NCBI GenBank assembly: GCA_036488875.1 | Contig: DASXGW010000004.1 | Span: 124,001-188,000, forward strand | DNA: 64,000 bases | Reading direction: 5' to 3' | Origin: Candidatus Baltobacteraceae bacterium | GTDB lineage: Bacteria > Vulcanimicrobiota > Vulcanimicrobiia > Vulcanimicrobiales > Vulcanimicrobiaceae | Part shown: positions 42,723 through 52,367 of the stretch, piece after piece | Layout: the number at the start of each line of letters is the position of its first letter | How positions within the stretch are numbered: position 1 is the stretch's first letter | Notes under the pieces: generated by a model | Told to the model about the DNA's origin: nothing | Seen by the model: only the letters and a program-made list of their open reading frames with translations | Databases searched by the model: none | Made by a program: the position numbers and the translations under genes

Positions 42723-44249
42723 ATGATGTCGATGAAACGAATCGGGCTCGCGTTGGCGGCCGTTGCGTGCATGGGGGCATCGCCGGCCGCGGCCACCGCA
42801 CCCGCCGCACCGGCTTCGAGTGACGGAGGATTTCCCGACGCGGTGACGCCGCACACCATAACCCTCGGCGGAAAAATACTGCCGTACACCGCGCGTGCGG
42901 GAACGATCGTTCTGCGGGATGCCAAGGGCGAGCCGGCGTGCCGGATGTTCTTCACGGCGTTTACGCTCGACGGTGGGGATCCGAGCGCGCGTCCGGTCAC
43001 GTTCTTCTATAACGGCGGCCCCGGCAGCTCGACGATTTGGCTGCGCATGGGATCGTTTGCGCCGATGCGCGTCTCGATACCCGACGCTGCCGTATCCAAC
43101 AACGCGCCGTTTCACTTAGTCGAAAATCAATACACTCTGCTGGACCGCAGCGACCTCGTGTTCGTCGATGCACCGGGCACCGGTTTCAGCCGGCTCGAGG
43201 GCTCCGGGAAACCTTCGGAATTCTACGGAGTCGATCAGGACATGCGAGCGTTTGGGCAGTTCGTCTCGCGATACCTCAGCACGTACAACCGTTGGAACTC
43301 ACCGAAGTTCCTGTTCGGAGAGTCGTACGGCACGCCGCGTACGGCCGTGCTATCGAACTATTTGGAGCGGCAAGGCATCGGGCTCAACGGCGTCGTGCTG
43401 CTCTCGTCGGTGCTCGACTTCAGCCTCGATTGGGACACGAACTTCCAGCCGGCCGCAATCGGCGGCGGCGATTGGGCCTACACGCTGTACCTGCCCACCG
43501 AAGCCGCTTCGTCGTGGTATCACAACGCGCTGCCCGGTCCGCAAACGACGCTCGCCGCGCTGCTGCCCGAAGTGGAGCAGTTTGCGATGAACGAGTACCT
43601 CAACGCGCTCGCGCAAGGGGCGAAGCTGTCGCCGTCGACCTATAACGACGTGGTTGCGAAGCTGCACCGCTACACGGGACTCTCGGAGCAGTACATTCGT
43701 CAATCGAACTTGCGCATTCCGTACTGGCGTTACACGACCGAGCTGCTGCGCAACTCGGGTCAAACGCTGGGGCGGTACGACGCGCGCTATACGTCGTACG
43801 CGCTCGACCGTATCGCCGATCGTCCGGAGTTCGACGCGACCGACTCGGCCATCGACGCGGCGTTCGTCGGTGCCGGGAACTATTACGTGCGTCAGATGCT
43901 GCATTACAATCCGCCGATCGAGTACACTCCGCTCAGCCGCACGATTTTCCCGCAGTGGGATTGGAAACACAACGGCAACTTGCCGACCAACACGGCGCAA
44001 GATCTCGCGCACGCGATGACGTTCAATCCGGGCCTGCACGTCTTTTCGGCGAACGGATATTACGACTTCGCAACGCCGTTCTTCGCGACCGTCTACACGC
44101 TCAACCATCTCAGCCTGGCACCGCAGCTTCAAGGGAATATCAGCTACGGTTTCTACGAGTCGGGCCACATGGTGTATTTACACCCCGCAGCCCTGTCGCA
44201 GTTCCACGACGACCTGGAGCGCTGGTACGGACAAGTCCTAGGGCGTTAG
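42723..44249 (+). CDS. S10 serine carboxypeptidase, copy 2
   Basis: A 508-aa paralogue of the preceding gene, starting on the base after its stop codon. Signal peptide (KRIGLALAAVACMGASPAAA), 'YNGGPGSST', GESYG with Ser201, 'FSANGYYDFATPF' and 'GFYESGHMVYLH' are all retained, so it should be active. Sequence between the motifs has diverged, consistent with different substrate preference. Ends 4 bases inside the convergent BNR-repeat gene. Confidence 0.9.
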   Translation: MMSMKRIGLALAAVACMGASPAAATAPAAPASSDGGFPDAVTPHTITLGGKILPYTARAGTIVLRDAKGEPACRMFFTAFTLDGGDPSARPVTFFYNGGPGSSTIWLRMGSFAPMRVSIPDAAVSNNAPFHLVENQYTLLDRSDLVFVDAPGTGFSRLEGSGKPSEFYGVDQDMRAFGQFVSRYLSTYNRWNSPKFLFGESYGTPRTAVLSNYLERQGIGLNGVVLLSSVLDFSLDWDTNFQPAAIGGGDWAYTLYLPTEAASSWYHNALPGPQTTLAALLPEVEQFAMNEYLNALAQGAKLSPSTYNDVVAKLHRYTGLSEQYIRQSNLRIPYWRYTTELLRNSGQTLGRYDARYTSYALDRIADRPEFDATDSAIDAAFVGAGNYYVRQMLHYNPPIEYTPLSRTIFPQWDWKHNGNLPTNTAQDLAHAMTFNPGLHVFSANGYYDFATPFFATVYTLNHLSLAPQLQGNISYGFYESGHMVYLHPAALSQFHDDLERWYGQVLGR

Positions 44250-47188
44250 CGAACGCGGCCCATCGCTCGCTTCGCAATCGCTTCGAGTTTCGTAAACGCG
44301 CTTTGCATGGCCGGCGTCGGAGCGGCATCGGCGCTCTCGACGGCCTGCTGCAACGCTTGCAGGGAGTTGTCGACGTACAGCAGCGACGTAAAGTCGTGCG
44401 AGTACGAGCCCACGGAGTCGTCCGGGTTATCGGGCGGTGCTTGTCCGGCGATTGGGTTGTGCGCTTTCTGCGCTCGCGTGCGGGCCGCTTCGACGTTGCG
44501 TGTCAAGGCGTCGATCTTCATGGCCAGCGCGTACTGCGCGTCGAGGTCGGCATTGGTTGCCGGTGCCCGCGGATCGCGGCGCACCTCGGCCGAACGCGAG
44601 TACGCGCGACCGTTCACGGATAACCGAATCGTGTAGCGCCCGGGCGGTACGAGCGGACCGTCGGGAGAGTCGCGATGGAAGTCCCACACGAAGCGATGGC
44701 CGCCGGCAGTCGTCGACGGTACCGTTCGAGATGGTAGCCAGTAGGGCAGGAAGCTGATGGACTTCGGATTCACCGGCTTGGGCGGCTGCGCGCTCGACCA
44801 ATGCCGGATAACCCTACCACCGGCGTCGAGCACGTCGAGCATCACGGTACTGGCGCTGTCGGCGAGATAGTAATCGACGTAGACGCCGCTTTCGGCATTC
44901 TTGGCTTGCGGCTCGTCGACCGGCAGCGGCGTTCCTTCCTCATTCGTCGGTCGAACGCGATACGCGAGCGCAGGCGCGAAGAGCGTCGTCGCGCCGCTCG
45001 CACCGGCCGCGAGTTGGCGCAGCGTTGAAACGTCGTCGAGAACCCAGAAGGCACGGCCGTGCGTTGCGACGATGACGTCGTCGTCGTGCACCGCAATGTC
45101 ACGGATCGAGGTCACGGGTAAGTTGAGTTGCAGCGGTTGCCAATCGTCGCCGTCATCGAACGAGACGTACACACCCTTTTCGGTGCCGGCATAGAGCAGC
45201 CCGCGCCGCTTGGGGTCCTCGCGAACGGCGTTGACAAACGAGCCGTCGGGAATTCCACGGGCGATGGGACTCCACGTGCGACCGCCGTCACGCGTGCGAT
45301 AGATATACGGTTTGTAGTCGTCGATACGGTGCCGGTCGACCGCGGCGTACGCGACGCTCTCATCGAAGTGCGACGCTTCGATGATGCCGACTTTACTCCA
45401 AGTGGTAACGGCGGGAGGCGTGACGTTACTCCACCGCTTGCCTCCGTCGCGCGTGACCCAGACATAGCCGTCGTCGGTGCCGGCCCAAATGAGGTCGGCG
45501 CGCAGCGGCGACGGAGCGATCGAATACACGACGCCGTGACGCTTCACGCCGTTGTCGTCGGCCGTCGTCGCCGGATCGAGATTCGGCGACGATCCGTCCG
45601 CGCTGCGCGACAGGTCGGGGCTCACGATTGCCCACGTTTTGCCGCCGTCGCGCGTGCGGAAGATGCGCTGGCGTCCGAAGTACAGCGTCCTGGGGTCGAC
45701 GGGTGAAAACGCGACCGGAAGCGTCCACGTACCACGCCACACGACACCCGGGTAATCGAGCGTCGGATCGATGTTCTGCTCCCACCCGGTGCTGGGGATT
45801 TCTTTGGTCACCGTTCCGCCGTACACCATGTCGCGATGTCGCGGATCGGGCGCGAGTGTCCCGCTTTCGCCACCCACGTCGAGCGGCCGAAAGTCTTGCT
45901 GCGAAATCGATCCATACTTCGAGAAGCTCGGCGTGGAGGCGGCGCCTGAGTCTTGCTGCGCACCGTAAACCCAATACGGAAATGCGTTGTCGGTGATAAC
46001 GTGATAGAACTGGCCCGTCGGCTGGTTGTACCACGAGCTCCAGCTCTTGCCGTAGTTGACGCTCACCACGACACCCTGATCGCTGCCGAGGATGATGCGA
46101 TTCGAATCGTTCGGATCGACCCACGCGATGTGGAAGTCCGGACCGGTCGGGTCGCCGATGAGCGCGTTAAAACTCTTGCCGCCGTCGGTCGACCGGTACG
46201 TGGTCGTGTTCATTGCGTAGACGACGTCGGGATTGTGCGGATCGGCGGTGATTCCGCAGAAATACCATCCGCGCTGCCAAATGCGCTCCTCGTTGTCGGT
46301 GTGCGCCCACGTTGCGCCGGCGTCGTCGGAACGCCACATGCCGCCGTTGGCCGGATCGCTGTCGATCATTGCGTAGATACGATGCGGCGCGGCGTTGGAA
46401 ATCGTGAGACCCATGTGCCCGACTTTAGCCGGCAATCCGCCGTGCAGCTGCGTCCACGTCTTGCCGCCGTCGGTCGTTTTGTAGAGACCGCTTCCGGGCC
46501 CGTTTGACGGCGGGTACACGTTCCACGGCGGACGGCGCGTCTGCCACAGCCCGGCGTACACGACGTTGGGATCGCTGGGATCCATCGCCAGCGAAAACGC
46601 CCCGGTGTTCTCGTCTTTGTAGAGCACTTTGCTCCACGTCTTGCCGCCGTCGGTCGTCTTGAAGACGCCGCGCTCGGCGTTGGGACCGTATTGATGTCCG
46701 CCCGCGGCGACGTACGCAACGTCGGCGTCGTGCGGATCGACGACGATCGCGCCGATTTGGCGCGAATCGTCGAGACCGAGATGCTGCCACGTCTTGCCGC
46801 CGTCGGTCGACTTGTACACGCCGTTGCCGTAGGCAATGTCGGAGCGCATGTCGGCTTCGCCGCTGCCGACGTAGATGACGCTCGGATTGCTGGGCGCAAC
46901 CGTAATCGCGCCGATCGACGCGATATCCTGACCGTCGAAGATCGGATTCCACGTCCGTCCGGCGTCGGTGGTCTCCCAAACGCCGCCGTCGACGGCACCG
47001 AAGTAGAAGTGATCGGGTTGGCCCGGAACGCCGGTCACCGCGATTTCGCGGCCCCCGCGGAAGGGTCCGATCAGCCGCCAGTGCAGGGCGTTGAGATGCG
47101 ACGGACTGACGCTTGCCGCGGCAGCGGAGACCGGAGCGGCGGTCAGCGCGACGAGCGTGGCGAGAAGTGCGCTCAACAAACGGTGCAT
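44246..47188 (-). CDS. secreted VPS10/BNR-repeat beta-propeller protein
   Basis: A 980-aa exported protein with a signal peptide and at least ten Asp-box motifs of the form S/T-x-D-G-G-x-x-W ('TTDAGRTWNPI', 'STDGGKTWQHL', 'TTDGGKTWSKV', 'TRDGGKRWSNV' and others) that build two beta-propellers across residues 30-700. The C-terminal third is a beta-sandwich plus a helical tail. This is the sortilin/VPS10-like 'WD40/YVTN/BNR' architecture widespread in soil bacteria; no sialidase catalytic site is evident. Its ligand may be a peptide, given the neighbouring S10 peptidases (inference). Confidence 0.87.
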   Translation of the reverse strand: MHRLLSALLATLVALTAAPVSAAAASVSPSHLNALHWRLIGPFRGGREIAVTGVPGQPDHFYFGAVDGGVWETTDAGRTWNPIFDGQDIASIGAITVAPSNPSVIYVGSGEADMRSDIAYGNGVYKSTDGGKTWQHLGLDDSRQIGAIVVDPHDADVAYVAAGGHQYGPNAERGVFKTTDGGKTWSKVLYKDENTGAFSLAMDPSDPNVVYAGLWQTRRPPWNVYPPSNGPGSGLYKTTDGGKTWTQLHGGLPAKVGHMGLTISNAAPHRIYAMIDSDPANGGMWRSDDAGATWAHTDNEERIWQRGWYFCGITADPHNPDVVYAMNTTTYRSTDGGKSFNALIGDPTGPDFHIAWVDPNDSNRIILGSDQGVVVSVNYGKSWSSWYNQPTGQFYHVITDNAFPYWVYGAQQDSGAASTPSFSKYGSISQQDFRPLDVGGESGTLAPDPRHRDMVYGGTVTKEIPSTGWEQNIDPTLDYPGVVWRGTWTLPVAFSPVDPRTLYFGRQRIFRTRDGGKTWAIVSPDLSRSADGSSPNLDPATTADDNGVKRHGVVYSIAPSPLRADLIWAGTDDGYVWVTRDGGKRWSNVTPPAVTTWSKVGIIEASHFDESVAYAAVDRHRIDDYKPYIYRTRDGGRTWSPIARGIPDGSFVNAVREDPKRRGLLYAGTEKGVYVSFDDGDDWQPLQLNLPVTSIRDIAVHDDDVIVATHGRAFWVLDDVSTLRQLAAGASGATTLFAPALAYRVRPTNEEGTPLPVDEPQAKNAESGVYVDYYLADSASTVMLDVLDAGGRVIRHWSSAQPPKPVNPKSISFLPYWLPSRTVPSTTAGGHRFVWDFHRDSPDGPLVPPGRYTIRLSVNGRAYSRSAEVRRDPRAPATNADLDAQYALAMKIDALTRNVEAARTRAQKAHNPIAGQAPPDNPDDSVGSYSHDFTSLLYVDNSLQALQQAVESADAAPTPAMQSAFTKLEAIAKRAMGRVR

Positions 47189-47218
47189 GAGCGCGAGTTA
47201 CTCGTATGGGTTGGAAAA

Positions 47219-47938
47219 CTACTGCTGCGTGAACTCGGAGTCCGCGATCGCGATGTTGATTTGGTACGTGCCGTACGCGATCCGCGCCTGACCGCTGTAA
47301 CCCGGAAAGCGCGCGGTCACGGCAATGCTCGTCGGCAAATGGTACGGCGAGAGACCGTGATGGCTAAACTCGAGCCCGAGGGCCGACCCGTTGGTGTAGG
47401 CAAAGGCTACCGACTCGATCGCGTAGGTGCGGGCGTTGACCCACATCGTGACCGTTTTCACGTTGCTAGGATGCTTCGGCGTGCCCACCAGCACATAGGC
47501 CGTGTGATTGCGATGCGGCGTGGTTCCCTGTAAAACGATATCGTAAGTCGCTTCCCACGTCTGCGGCGTGCCCATCGCGTTCATCGTGTTCGAGAAGCTC
47601 TTGGCTGCGCTCGGCACGTTGTTGAGACGCATCGCCTCCTTGTCGGGCGCTTTGAAGTACTCGGTGCCGTCCATGGCGACCGGCACCGAGAGAAAGCTCA
47701 CGCGAACGCTGCCGCGGATGGAAACCGGAACTTGATACGAGTGCAGCTCTTGCCGGCCCGCGACGGCTCGAGCGAGTACGTCGGAAGCGTTCTGCGGGGG
47801 ACTTGCGGTCGGCGCGGAAGCCGGCGCCGCCCCGAGCGCGACGAGAAGTACGAGGGGGCCCCAGCGGCTTTGCCGCGCGGGGGGCGGCGGAGCCGAAGGC
47901 GGAGCGCCGGTTAAGGGAATTCCGCGGCGGATTACCAC
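47219..47938 (-). CDS. exported LolA-like hypothetical protein
   Basis: A 239-aa protein with a Pro-rich N-terminus, a hydrophobic export segment (about 26-42) and a beta-rich domain ('YQVPVSIRGSVRVSFLSVPVAMDGTEYFKAPDKE', 'MWVNARTYAIESV') resembling LolA/outer-membrane-lipoprotein-sorting-like half-barrels. The assignment is by overall pattern. The GTG at 47938 overlaps the upstream TPM gene by 7 bases; the unusual N-terminus reflects read-through of the Gly/Pro-coding repeat area, so the true start could be later. Confidence 0.65.
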   Translation of the reverse strand: MVIRRGIPLTGAPPSAPPPPARQSRWGPLVLLVALGAAPASAPTASPPQNASDVLARAVAGRQELHSYQVPVSIRGSVRVSFLSVPVAMDGTEYFKAPDKEAMRLNNVPSAAKSFSNTMNAMGTPQTWEATYDIVLQGTTPHRNHTAYVLVGTPKHPSNVKTVTMWVNARTYAIESVAFAYTNGSALGLEFSHHGLSPYHLPTSIAVTARFPGYSGQARIAYGTYQINIAIADSEFTQQ

Positions 47939-48915
47939 CCGCCGCCCGAGTCTCCGCCCCCGCCGCCGAAATCGCCGCCGCCACCACCGGAGTCGCCAAA
48001 TCCGCCGCCGCTCCAGTCGCCGCCGCTGGCGCCGCCGAGACCGGCCTGCCCCGCGTCGCCCTGCCAGCCGCCGCCGTCGCTGCCGCCTTGAACCGCCTGC
48101 GACGCATCGGCGGGCGCGGCCAAGCCGCCGCCCCCGTGCTGACCGAACATCTCGTTACCGAGCCACGCGCCGCCCAAGCCGCCGAGCAGACCGCTGAAGA
48201 AGCTTCCGCCGCCGCCCCCACCGTAGCCGTAACCGCCGTATCCCGGCATCGGTCCCGGCGCGCCCGGACCCGGCATGCCGCCGTAATTGCGAGGTCCGGA
48301 CATCGCGCGCATAATCGAGCGCAAAATCATGAAACCAACGATTGCGATAATGATCCACCAAAACATCGAGATATGAAAACCTCCACCGCCGTAGGCGGTC
48401 GCGGGTGCGCCAGAATAGCCGGCGTTGGATTGCGACCGCAAACTGCCGGTGTGCGCGCGATACACGTTGAGAACGCCGTCGACTGCGGCCGCGATCCCGG
48501 CGTCGTAGTTTTCGGTGCGGAACTGCGCTTCCATCGATTGGCGAATGCCGCGCGTGACGTCGGGCGTAAACCATCCGGCCTGCACGCCCGCGTTATCGGG
48601 GACGATAATGTCGCGCCGGTCGGTTTTTGCGATGAAGATCAAGACGCCGTTGACGTTTTGCGATGAAAACGCCGAACTCGCCGCGCTCTGCAACGACGTG
48701 CCGTTGAGCGACGGCACGGTAACGACGACGATCTCTTTACCGGTCTGCGCGTTGAAGCTCGAAATGCGCGCATTGAGCTGCGAGATGGTCGAGGCCGAAA
48801 ACATGCCGGCCTGGTCTTGGACGAAGTCGCGCGCCGCAGCCGGCAGCGGCAGCAAGGCCGCGAATGCGAGCATGGCGGCCAGGGCGCGAAGGGTGGCAAT
48901 CGCTGGTGTTCTCAC
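47932..48915 (-). CDS. TPM-domain (YgcG-like) secreted protein with Gly-rich tail
   Basis: A 327-aa protein: signal peptide (to about residue 28), TPM domain (about 30-150, 'DFVQDQAGMFSASTISQLNARI', 'TGKEIVVVTVPS', 'DRRDIIVPDNAGVQ'), one transmembrane helix (about 182-200) and a long Gly/Ser/Asp-rich tail (about 205-327). This is the YgcG/DUF477 layout; plant relatives act in photosystem repair, but the bacterial role is unclear. It is divergent from the APC permease gene. Confidence 0.88.
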   Translation of the reverse strand: MRTPAIATLRALAAMLAFAALLPLPAAARDFVQDQAGMFSASTISQLNARISSFNAQTGKEIVVVTVPSLNGTSLQSAASSAFSSQNVNGVLIFIAKTDRRDIIVPDNAGVQAGWFTPDVTRGIRQSMEAQFRTENYDAGIAAAVDGVLNVYRAHTGSLRSQSNAGYSGAPATAYGGGGFHISMFWWIIIAIVGFMILRSIMRAMSGPRNYGGMPGPGAPGPMPGYGGYGYGGGGGGSFFSGLLGGLGGAWLGNEMFGQHGGGGLAAPADASQAVQGGSDGGGWQGDAGQAGLGGASGGDWSGGGFGDSGGGGGDFGGGGGDSGGGW

Positions 48916-48964
48916 GGTGGATTCTACCTATGACCCGGCGGGGTGTTTCGCCCTCTTGCCTAGG

Positions 48965-48976
48965 ATTGTCGACAGT
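48965..48976. promoter_or_regulatory. GntR operator candidate upstream of permease
   Basis: ATTGTCGACAGT, a one-mismatch copy of the perfect palindrome found upstream of the aminotransferase gene at 53682-53693. It overlaps a TAGGAT hexamer (48961-48966) that may be the permease -10, and precedes the GGAGGAG ribosome-binding site (48981-48987). Confidence 0.65.
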
Positions 48977-48995
48977 CGACGGAGGAGAGCAAGCC

Positions 48996-50342
48996 ATGGC
49001 CACGTCCCCTCAGTTGAAGTCGGGATCCCTGAGCTTTATCGAGGTCCTCGCGACGTCGGTTGCGCTGATCGGGCCAAGCATGACGCCGCTTTTAATTGCG
49101 CCCGGGATGTTCGCCCTGGCCGGCAATGCGACGTGGCTCGCCTACGTCTTCGGCGCCGCGATGCTGTTCTTCGTGGCGCTGAACATCAATCAATTTGCCC
49201 GGCGCTCGAGCGAGGCCGGCTCGATGTACGGCTACGTCGCCGATAACCTGGGTCGCACGACCGGCGCGCTCAACGGCTGGGCGCTGCTGTGGGCGTACGG
49301 ATTCACCGCGGCGGCCGTAGTCGGTGCGATGGCGCTGTTTGGCGATTTGCTTTTACGCGACGCCGGCATTCACGCACCGCTCGTCCTCATCGCTGCGGTC
49401 GTCGCGGCGATCGCATGGCAAGCCGCATATCGCGGCGTGCAGATCTCCGCGATCGTCATGCTCGTGCTCGAGGTCATTTCGGTGGTCATCATCTGCGCCG
49501 TGGTCGGCGTCGTGCTCTTCCACCAGGGGCCGCACCTCGACGTCAATCAAGTCACGCTCAAGGGCGGCTTTCCCGGCGGAATCGGAATAGCGTTAGCATT
49601 TGCGATGTTCAGTTTCGTCGGATTCGAAAGCGCGACGGCGTTCGGTGCGGAGGCGAAAAACCCGCTCGTGACGATTCCGCGTGCGGTTATCGGCAGCGTG
49701 CTGTTTGCGAGCGTGTTCTTCATCGTCGTAACGTATGCCGAGATCGTCGGCATGGCGCACGCGGCGCAGCCGCTCGACAAGCAGACGTTTCCGCTCGGTA
49801 CCCTCGTCGATCTTTTTGGCATCGGCTTCCTGCGCGTGCCATTGACGATCGGCGCGCTGTGCAGCGCCTTTTCGGTGTGCCTGGCCTGTATCACGACGGC
49901 GGGCCGTATCGCTTACGCGATGGCGACGGAAGGTTCGCTGCCGCCGGCCTTTGCACGCATCGAACCCAAGCACGATACACCGAACGTTGCGGTGACCGTG
50001 GTGACCGCAATCACGCTCGTGATTGCGGCGGCGTGCCTCATAGGCGGGATCGCGCCGATCGATGTATTCAACAATTGCGGCGTCCTGAGCTCATTTGGAT
50101 TCTTTCTCGCATACGCACTGATCTCGATTGCGGCGGCAGTGTTCGTGAAGCGCCGGGGCGAGCGCCGCGTAGGCGATCTGCTGATCTCGGGGGTCGCGGT
50201 CGCACTGTTGGTGTTTGCCGCCGCGATGGACTTCTTTCCGCTGCCGGCGCCCCCGCAGCGTTACTTTGCTTACTACTTCCTGGCGTTTCTGGTTCTGGGT
50301 TGGATGTGGTTTGCGCTGCGCCGCCGCAAGGCCGTGGCGTGA
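48996..50342 (+). CDS. APC family amino acid permease
   Basis: A 448-aa transporter with 12 predicted helices. The N-terminal 'LSFIEVLATSVALIGPSMTPLLIAPGMFALAG' and 'FVGFESATAFGAEAKNPLVTIPRAVIGS' are typical of APC-superfamily importers. The ATG at 48996 has a GGAGGAG site; the frame extends to 48864 but overlaps the divergent gene. Genomic context suggests a beta-amino acid, GABA-like or related amine as substrate. GTGA overlap with the GntR gene. Confidence 0.9.
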   Translation: MATSPQLKSGSLSFIEVLATSVALIGPSMTPLLIAPGMFALAGNATWLAYVFGAAMLFFVALNINQFARRSSEAGSMYGYVADNLGRTTGALNGWALLWAYGFTAAAVVGAMALFGDLLLRDAGIHAPLVLIAAVVAAIAWQAAYRGVQISAIVMLVLEVISVVIICAVVGVVLFHQGPHLDVNQVTLKGGFPGGIGIALAFAMFSFVGFESATAFGAEAKNPLVTIPRAVIGSVLFASVFFIVVTYAEIVGMAHAAQPLDKQTFPLGTLVDLFGIGFLRVPLTIGALCSAFSVCLACITTAGRIAYAMATEGSLPPAFARIEPKHDTPNVAVTVVTAITLVIAAACLIGGIAPIDVFNNCGVLSSFGFFLAYALISIAAAVFVKRRGERRVGDLLISGVAVALLVFAAAMDFFPLPAPPQRYFAYYFLAFLVLGWMWFALRRRKAVA

Positions 50343-50980
50343 AGCAGCAGGCGTTCGAGCGCGCGTCGACGGCCGTTCGCGTCGCAACCGTCTTGCGCGA
50401 GCGCATCGCGCGCGGCGAGCTGCGGCCGGGTTCGCGGCTCATCGAACTCGACATCTCGCGCGAGCTCGGCGTGAGCCGCAGCCCGGTGCGCGAGGCACTG
50501 CTGCATTTGGCCGAAGAAGGCCTCGTGGAAATTCTGCCCTATCGCGGCGCGATGGTCGTGCCCCTCGATAAAGTGCGTCTGACGGAGCTATTGGAGTTTC
50601 GCTTGGCGCTCGAGCACTTCGCGCTGGAACGGCTCGTCGAAAGAAGCGATCGCTCCGAGATTGCGCGGCTGCGCGAGCGGGTGGAGCCCCTGCGCGCCGC
50701 CATCTCGAGCGGCGATCGTCAAGCAACGATCGATGCCGATCTCGCGATGCACCGCGAGATGGTTGCAATGGCCGGCAACACGCTGGTCGAGCGCGCGTAC
50801 GAAAGTCTCATCGTACAGATACGCTTGTACATCGATCTCACGAGCGCGCACTACGAGCGTCCGGAGGATCTTGCGACCGAGCACGAAGCGTTCTTCGACG
50901 CGGTCGAACGCGGTGAGTTTTTGATGTCGCGCAAGCTCCTCGACGCGCACATCACGCACGGCTTCGAGGACGTCGGCTAA
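50339..50980 (+). CDS. GntR/FadR-type transcriptional regulator (FCD domain)
   Basis: A 213-aa regulator: winged helix 'LRERIARGELRPGSRLIELDISRELGVSRSPVREALLHLAEEGLVEI' (about 18-65) and a C-terminal helical FCD effector domain with the metal-type His ligands ('DADLAMHREMV', 'EHEAFFDAVE', 'HITHGF'). It starts at a GTG overlapping the permease stop. It most likely binds the TTGTCGACA palindromes at 48965 and 53682, thus controlling itself, the permease and the convergent catabolic genes. Confidence 0.92.
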   Translation: MKQQAFERASTAVRVATVLRERIARGELRPGSRLIELDISRELGVSRSPVREALLHLAEEGLVEILPYRGAMVVPLDKVRLTELLEFRLALEHFALERLVERSDRSEIARLRERVEPLRAAISSGDRQATIDADLAMHREMVAMAGNTLVERAYESLIVQIRLYIDLTSAHYERPEDLATEHEAFFDAVERGEFLMSRKLLDAHITHGFEDVG

Positions 50981-52365
50981 GGCCAGCGGCTGATGACGAC
51001 GCGCTGTTGCGTATAAAATGCGACGCCGTCTTTGCCGTGACAGCGTAAGTCGCCGAAGATCGAATCTTTCACGCCGCCGAACGGGAAGAACGACATCGGC
51101 GCGGCCACGCCGATATTGACGCCGACCATGCCGACTTCGATGCGATTCGAAAACGTTCGCGCGCTGCCGCCGTCCGACGTAAAGATCGACGAGGCGTTGC
51201 CGTAGCGCGATCGATTCGCTAAGTCGATCGCTTCGCCGAGCGTCGATACCCGCACGATCGCCAGGACCGGACCGAAAATCTCTTCCCGCGCCAGTTCGCT
51301 TTGCGGATCGACGCGATCGAAGATAACCGGCGAGAGAAACGAGCCTTTGGCTTCGCGAGCCGCCGGATCGGGAGCGAGCTCCAGCGTCGCTCCGCTCTTG
51401 CGCGCGCGCTCGACGTAACCGTCGATGCGCGCGATCGCGTCGTGACTGATGACTGGTCCCATGTCGGTGCCGGCATCGAGGCCGCATCCTAAACGCAAGC
51501 CGCGCGCCGCGTCGACCAGCATCGGCACGAGCCGTTCGCCCGCGTCGCCGACGGCAACCACGACCGAACCCGCCAGGCAACGCTGTCCCGCGCCGCCGAA
51601 GGCCGAGCTGACGATCGCGTCGATCGAGCTTTGCTTCACGCCGTCGGGCATCACGATCAGATAGTTTTTTGCGCCGCCCAACGCTTGAACGCGCTTGTGG
51701 GAGCGAACCGCGCGCTCGTGCACGAGCTGCGCGACGGTCGACGACCCTACGAACGACACGGCCGCAACGTCGGGATGGTCGATCAGCGCGTTGACGGTTT
51801 CGACGCCGCCGTGCACGACGTTGAGGACGCCGTCGGGGAACTTCGCTTCGCGCGCGACCTCGGCGAGCAAATTCGCCGTGAGCGGCGTCTGCGGCGACGG
51901 CTTGAGCACGAACGTGTTGCCGGCGGCCAACGCAATGGGAAACATCCACAGCGGGATCATCGACGGGAAGTTAAACGGCGTGATGCCCACGCAGACGCCG
52001 AGCGGGTAGCGCATCGAGATCGAATCGACGCCGCGCGCGATGTCGGGCAGCGCGTCGCCCATCATCAGCGACGGCATGCCGCACGCGAACTCGACGGCTT
52101 CGATGCCGCGCCGCGCTTCCGCGCGCGCATCGGCAATCGTCTTGCCGTTCTCGCGCGACACGCTGCGCGCGATCTCTTCGTGGCGCCGCTCGAGTGCGTC
52201 GGCGTAACGGAACATGAGCCGCGCGCGCTCGATCACCGGAACCTGCGACCACGTTATAAACGCGGCTTTTGCCGAGGTGACGGCCCGCGCGACGTCGTCG
52301 CTCTGCGCGACCGCAATGCTGCCGAGCTCGAGCCCGGTCGCGGGATCGGTGACCAGCATTTCCAT
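50977..52365 (-). CDS. mmsA: CoA-acylating (methyl)malonate-semialdehyde dehydrogenase
   Basis: A 462-aa aldehyde dehydrogenase of the MmsA/IolA branch: 'GVCVGITPFNFPSMIPLWMFP' (122-142), 'VQALGGAKNYLIVMPD' (226-241), catalytic Cys263 in 'GGAGQRCLAGSVVV' and the diagnostic C-terminal 'FFPFGGVKDSIFGD...HGKDGVAFYTQQRVV'. It oxidises malonate or methylmalonate semialdehyde to acetyl- or propionyl-CoA with NAD and CoA. It follows the aminotransferase gene by 2 bases, so substrate probably passes directly between the two steps. Confidence 0.92.
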   Translation of the reverse strand: MEMLVTDPATGLELGSIAVAQSDDVARAVTSAKAAFITWSQVPVIERARLMFRYADALERRHEEIARSVSRENGKTIADARAEARRGIEAVEFACGMPSLMMGDALPDIARGVDSISMRYPLGVCVGITPFNFPSMIPLWMFPIALAAGNTFVLKPSPQTPLTANLLAEVAREAKFPDGVLNVVHGGVETVNALIDHPDVAAVSFVGSSTVAQLVHERAVRSHKRVQALGGAKNYLIVMPDGVKQSSIDAIVSSAFGGAGQRCLAGSVVVAVGDAGERLVPMLVDAARGLRLGCGLDAGTDMGPVISHDAIARIDGYVERARKSGATLELAPDPAAREAKGSFLSPVIFDRVDPQSELAREEIFGPVLAIVRVSTLGEAIDLANRSRYGNASSIFTSDGGSARTFSNRIEVGMVGVNIGVAAPMSFFPFGGVKDSIFGDLRCHGKDGVAFYTQQRVVISRWP

Positions 52366-52367
52366 CG

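Noticed and set aside
47803-48666. 287-aa plus-strand open frame
   Set aside because: It is antisense to the TPM-domain gene and its Gly-rich tail; the composition is Ala/Arg-dominated with no family features.
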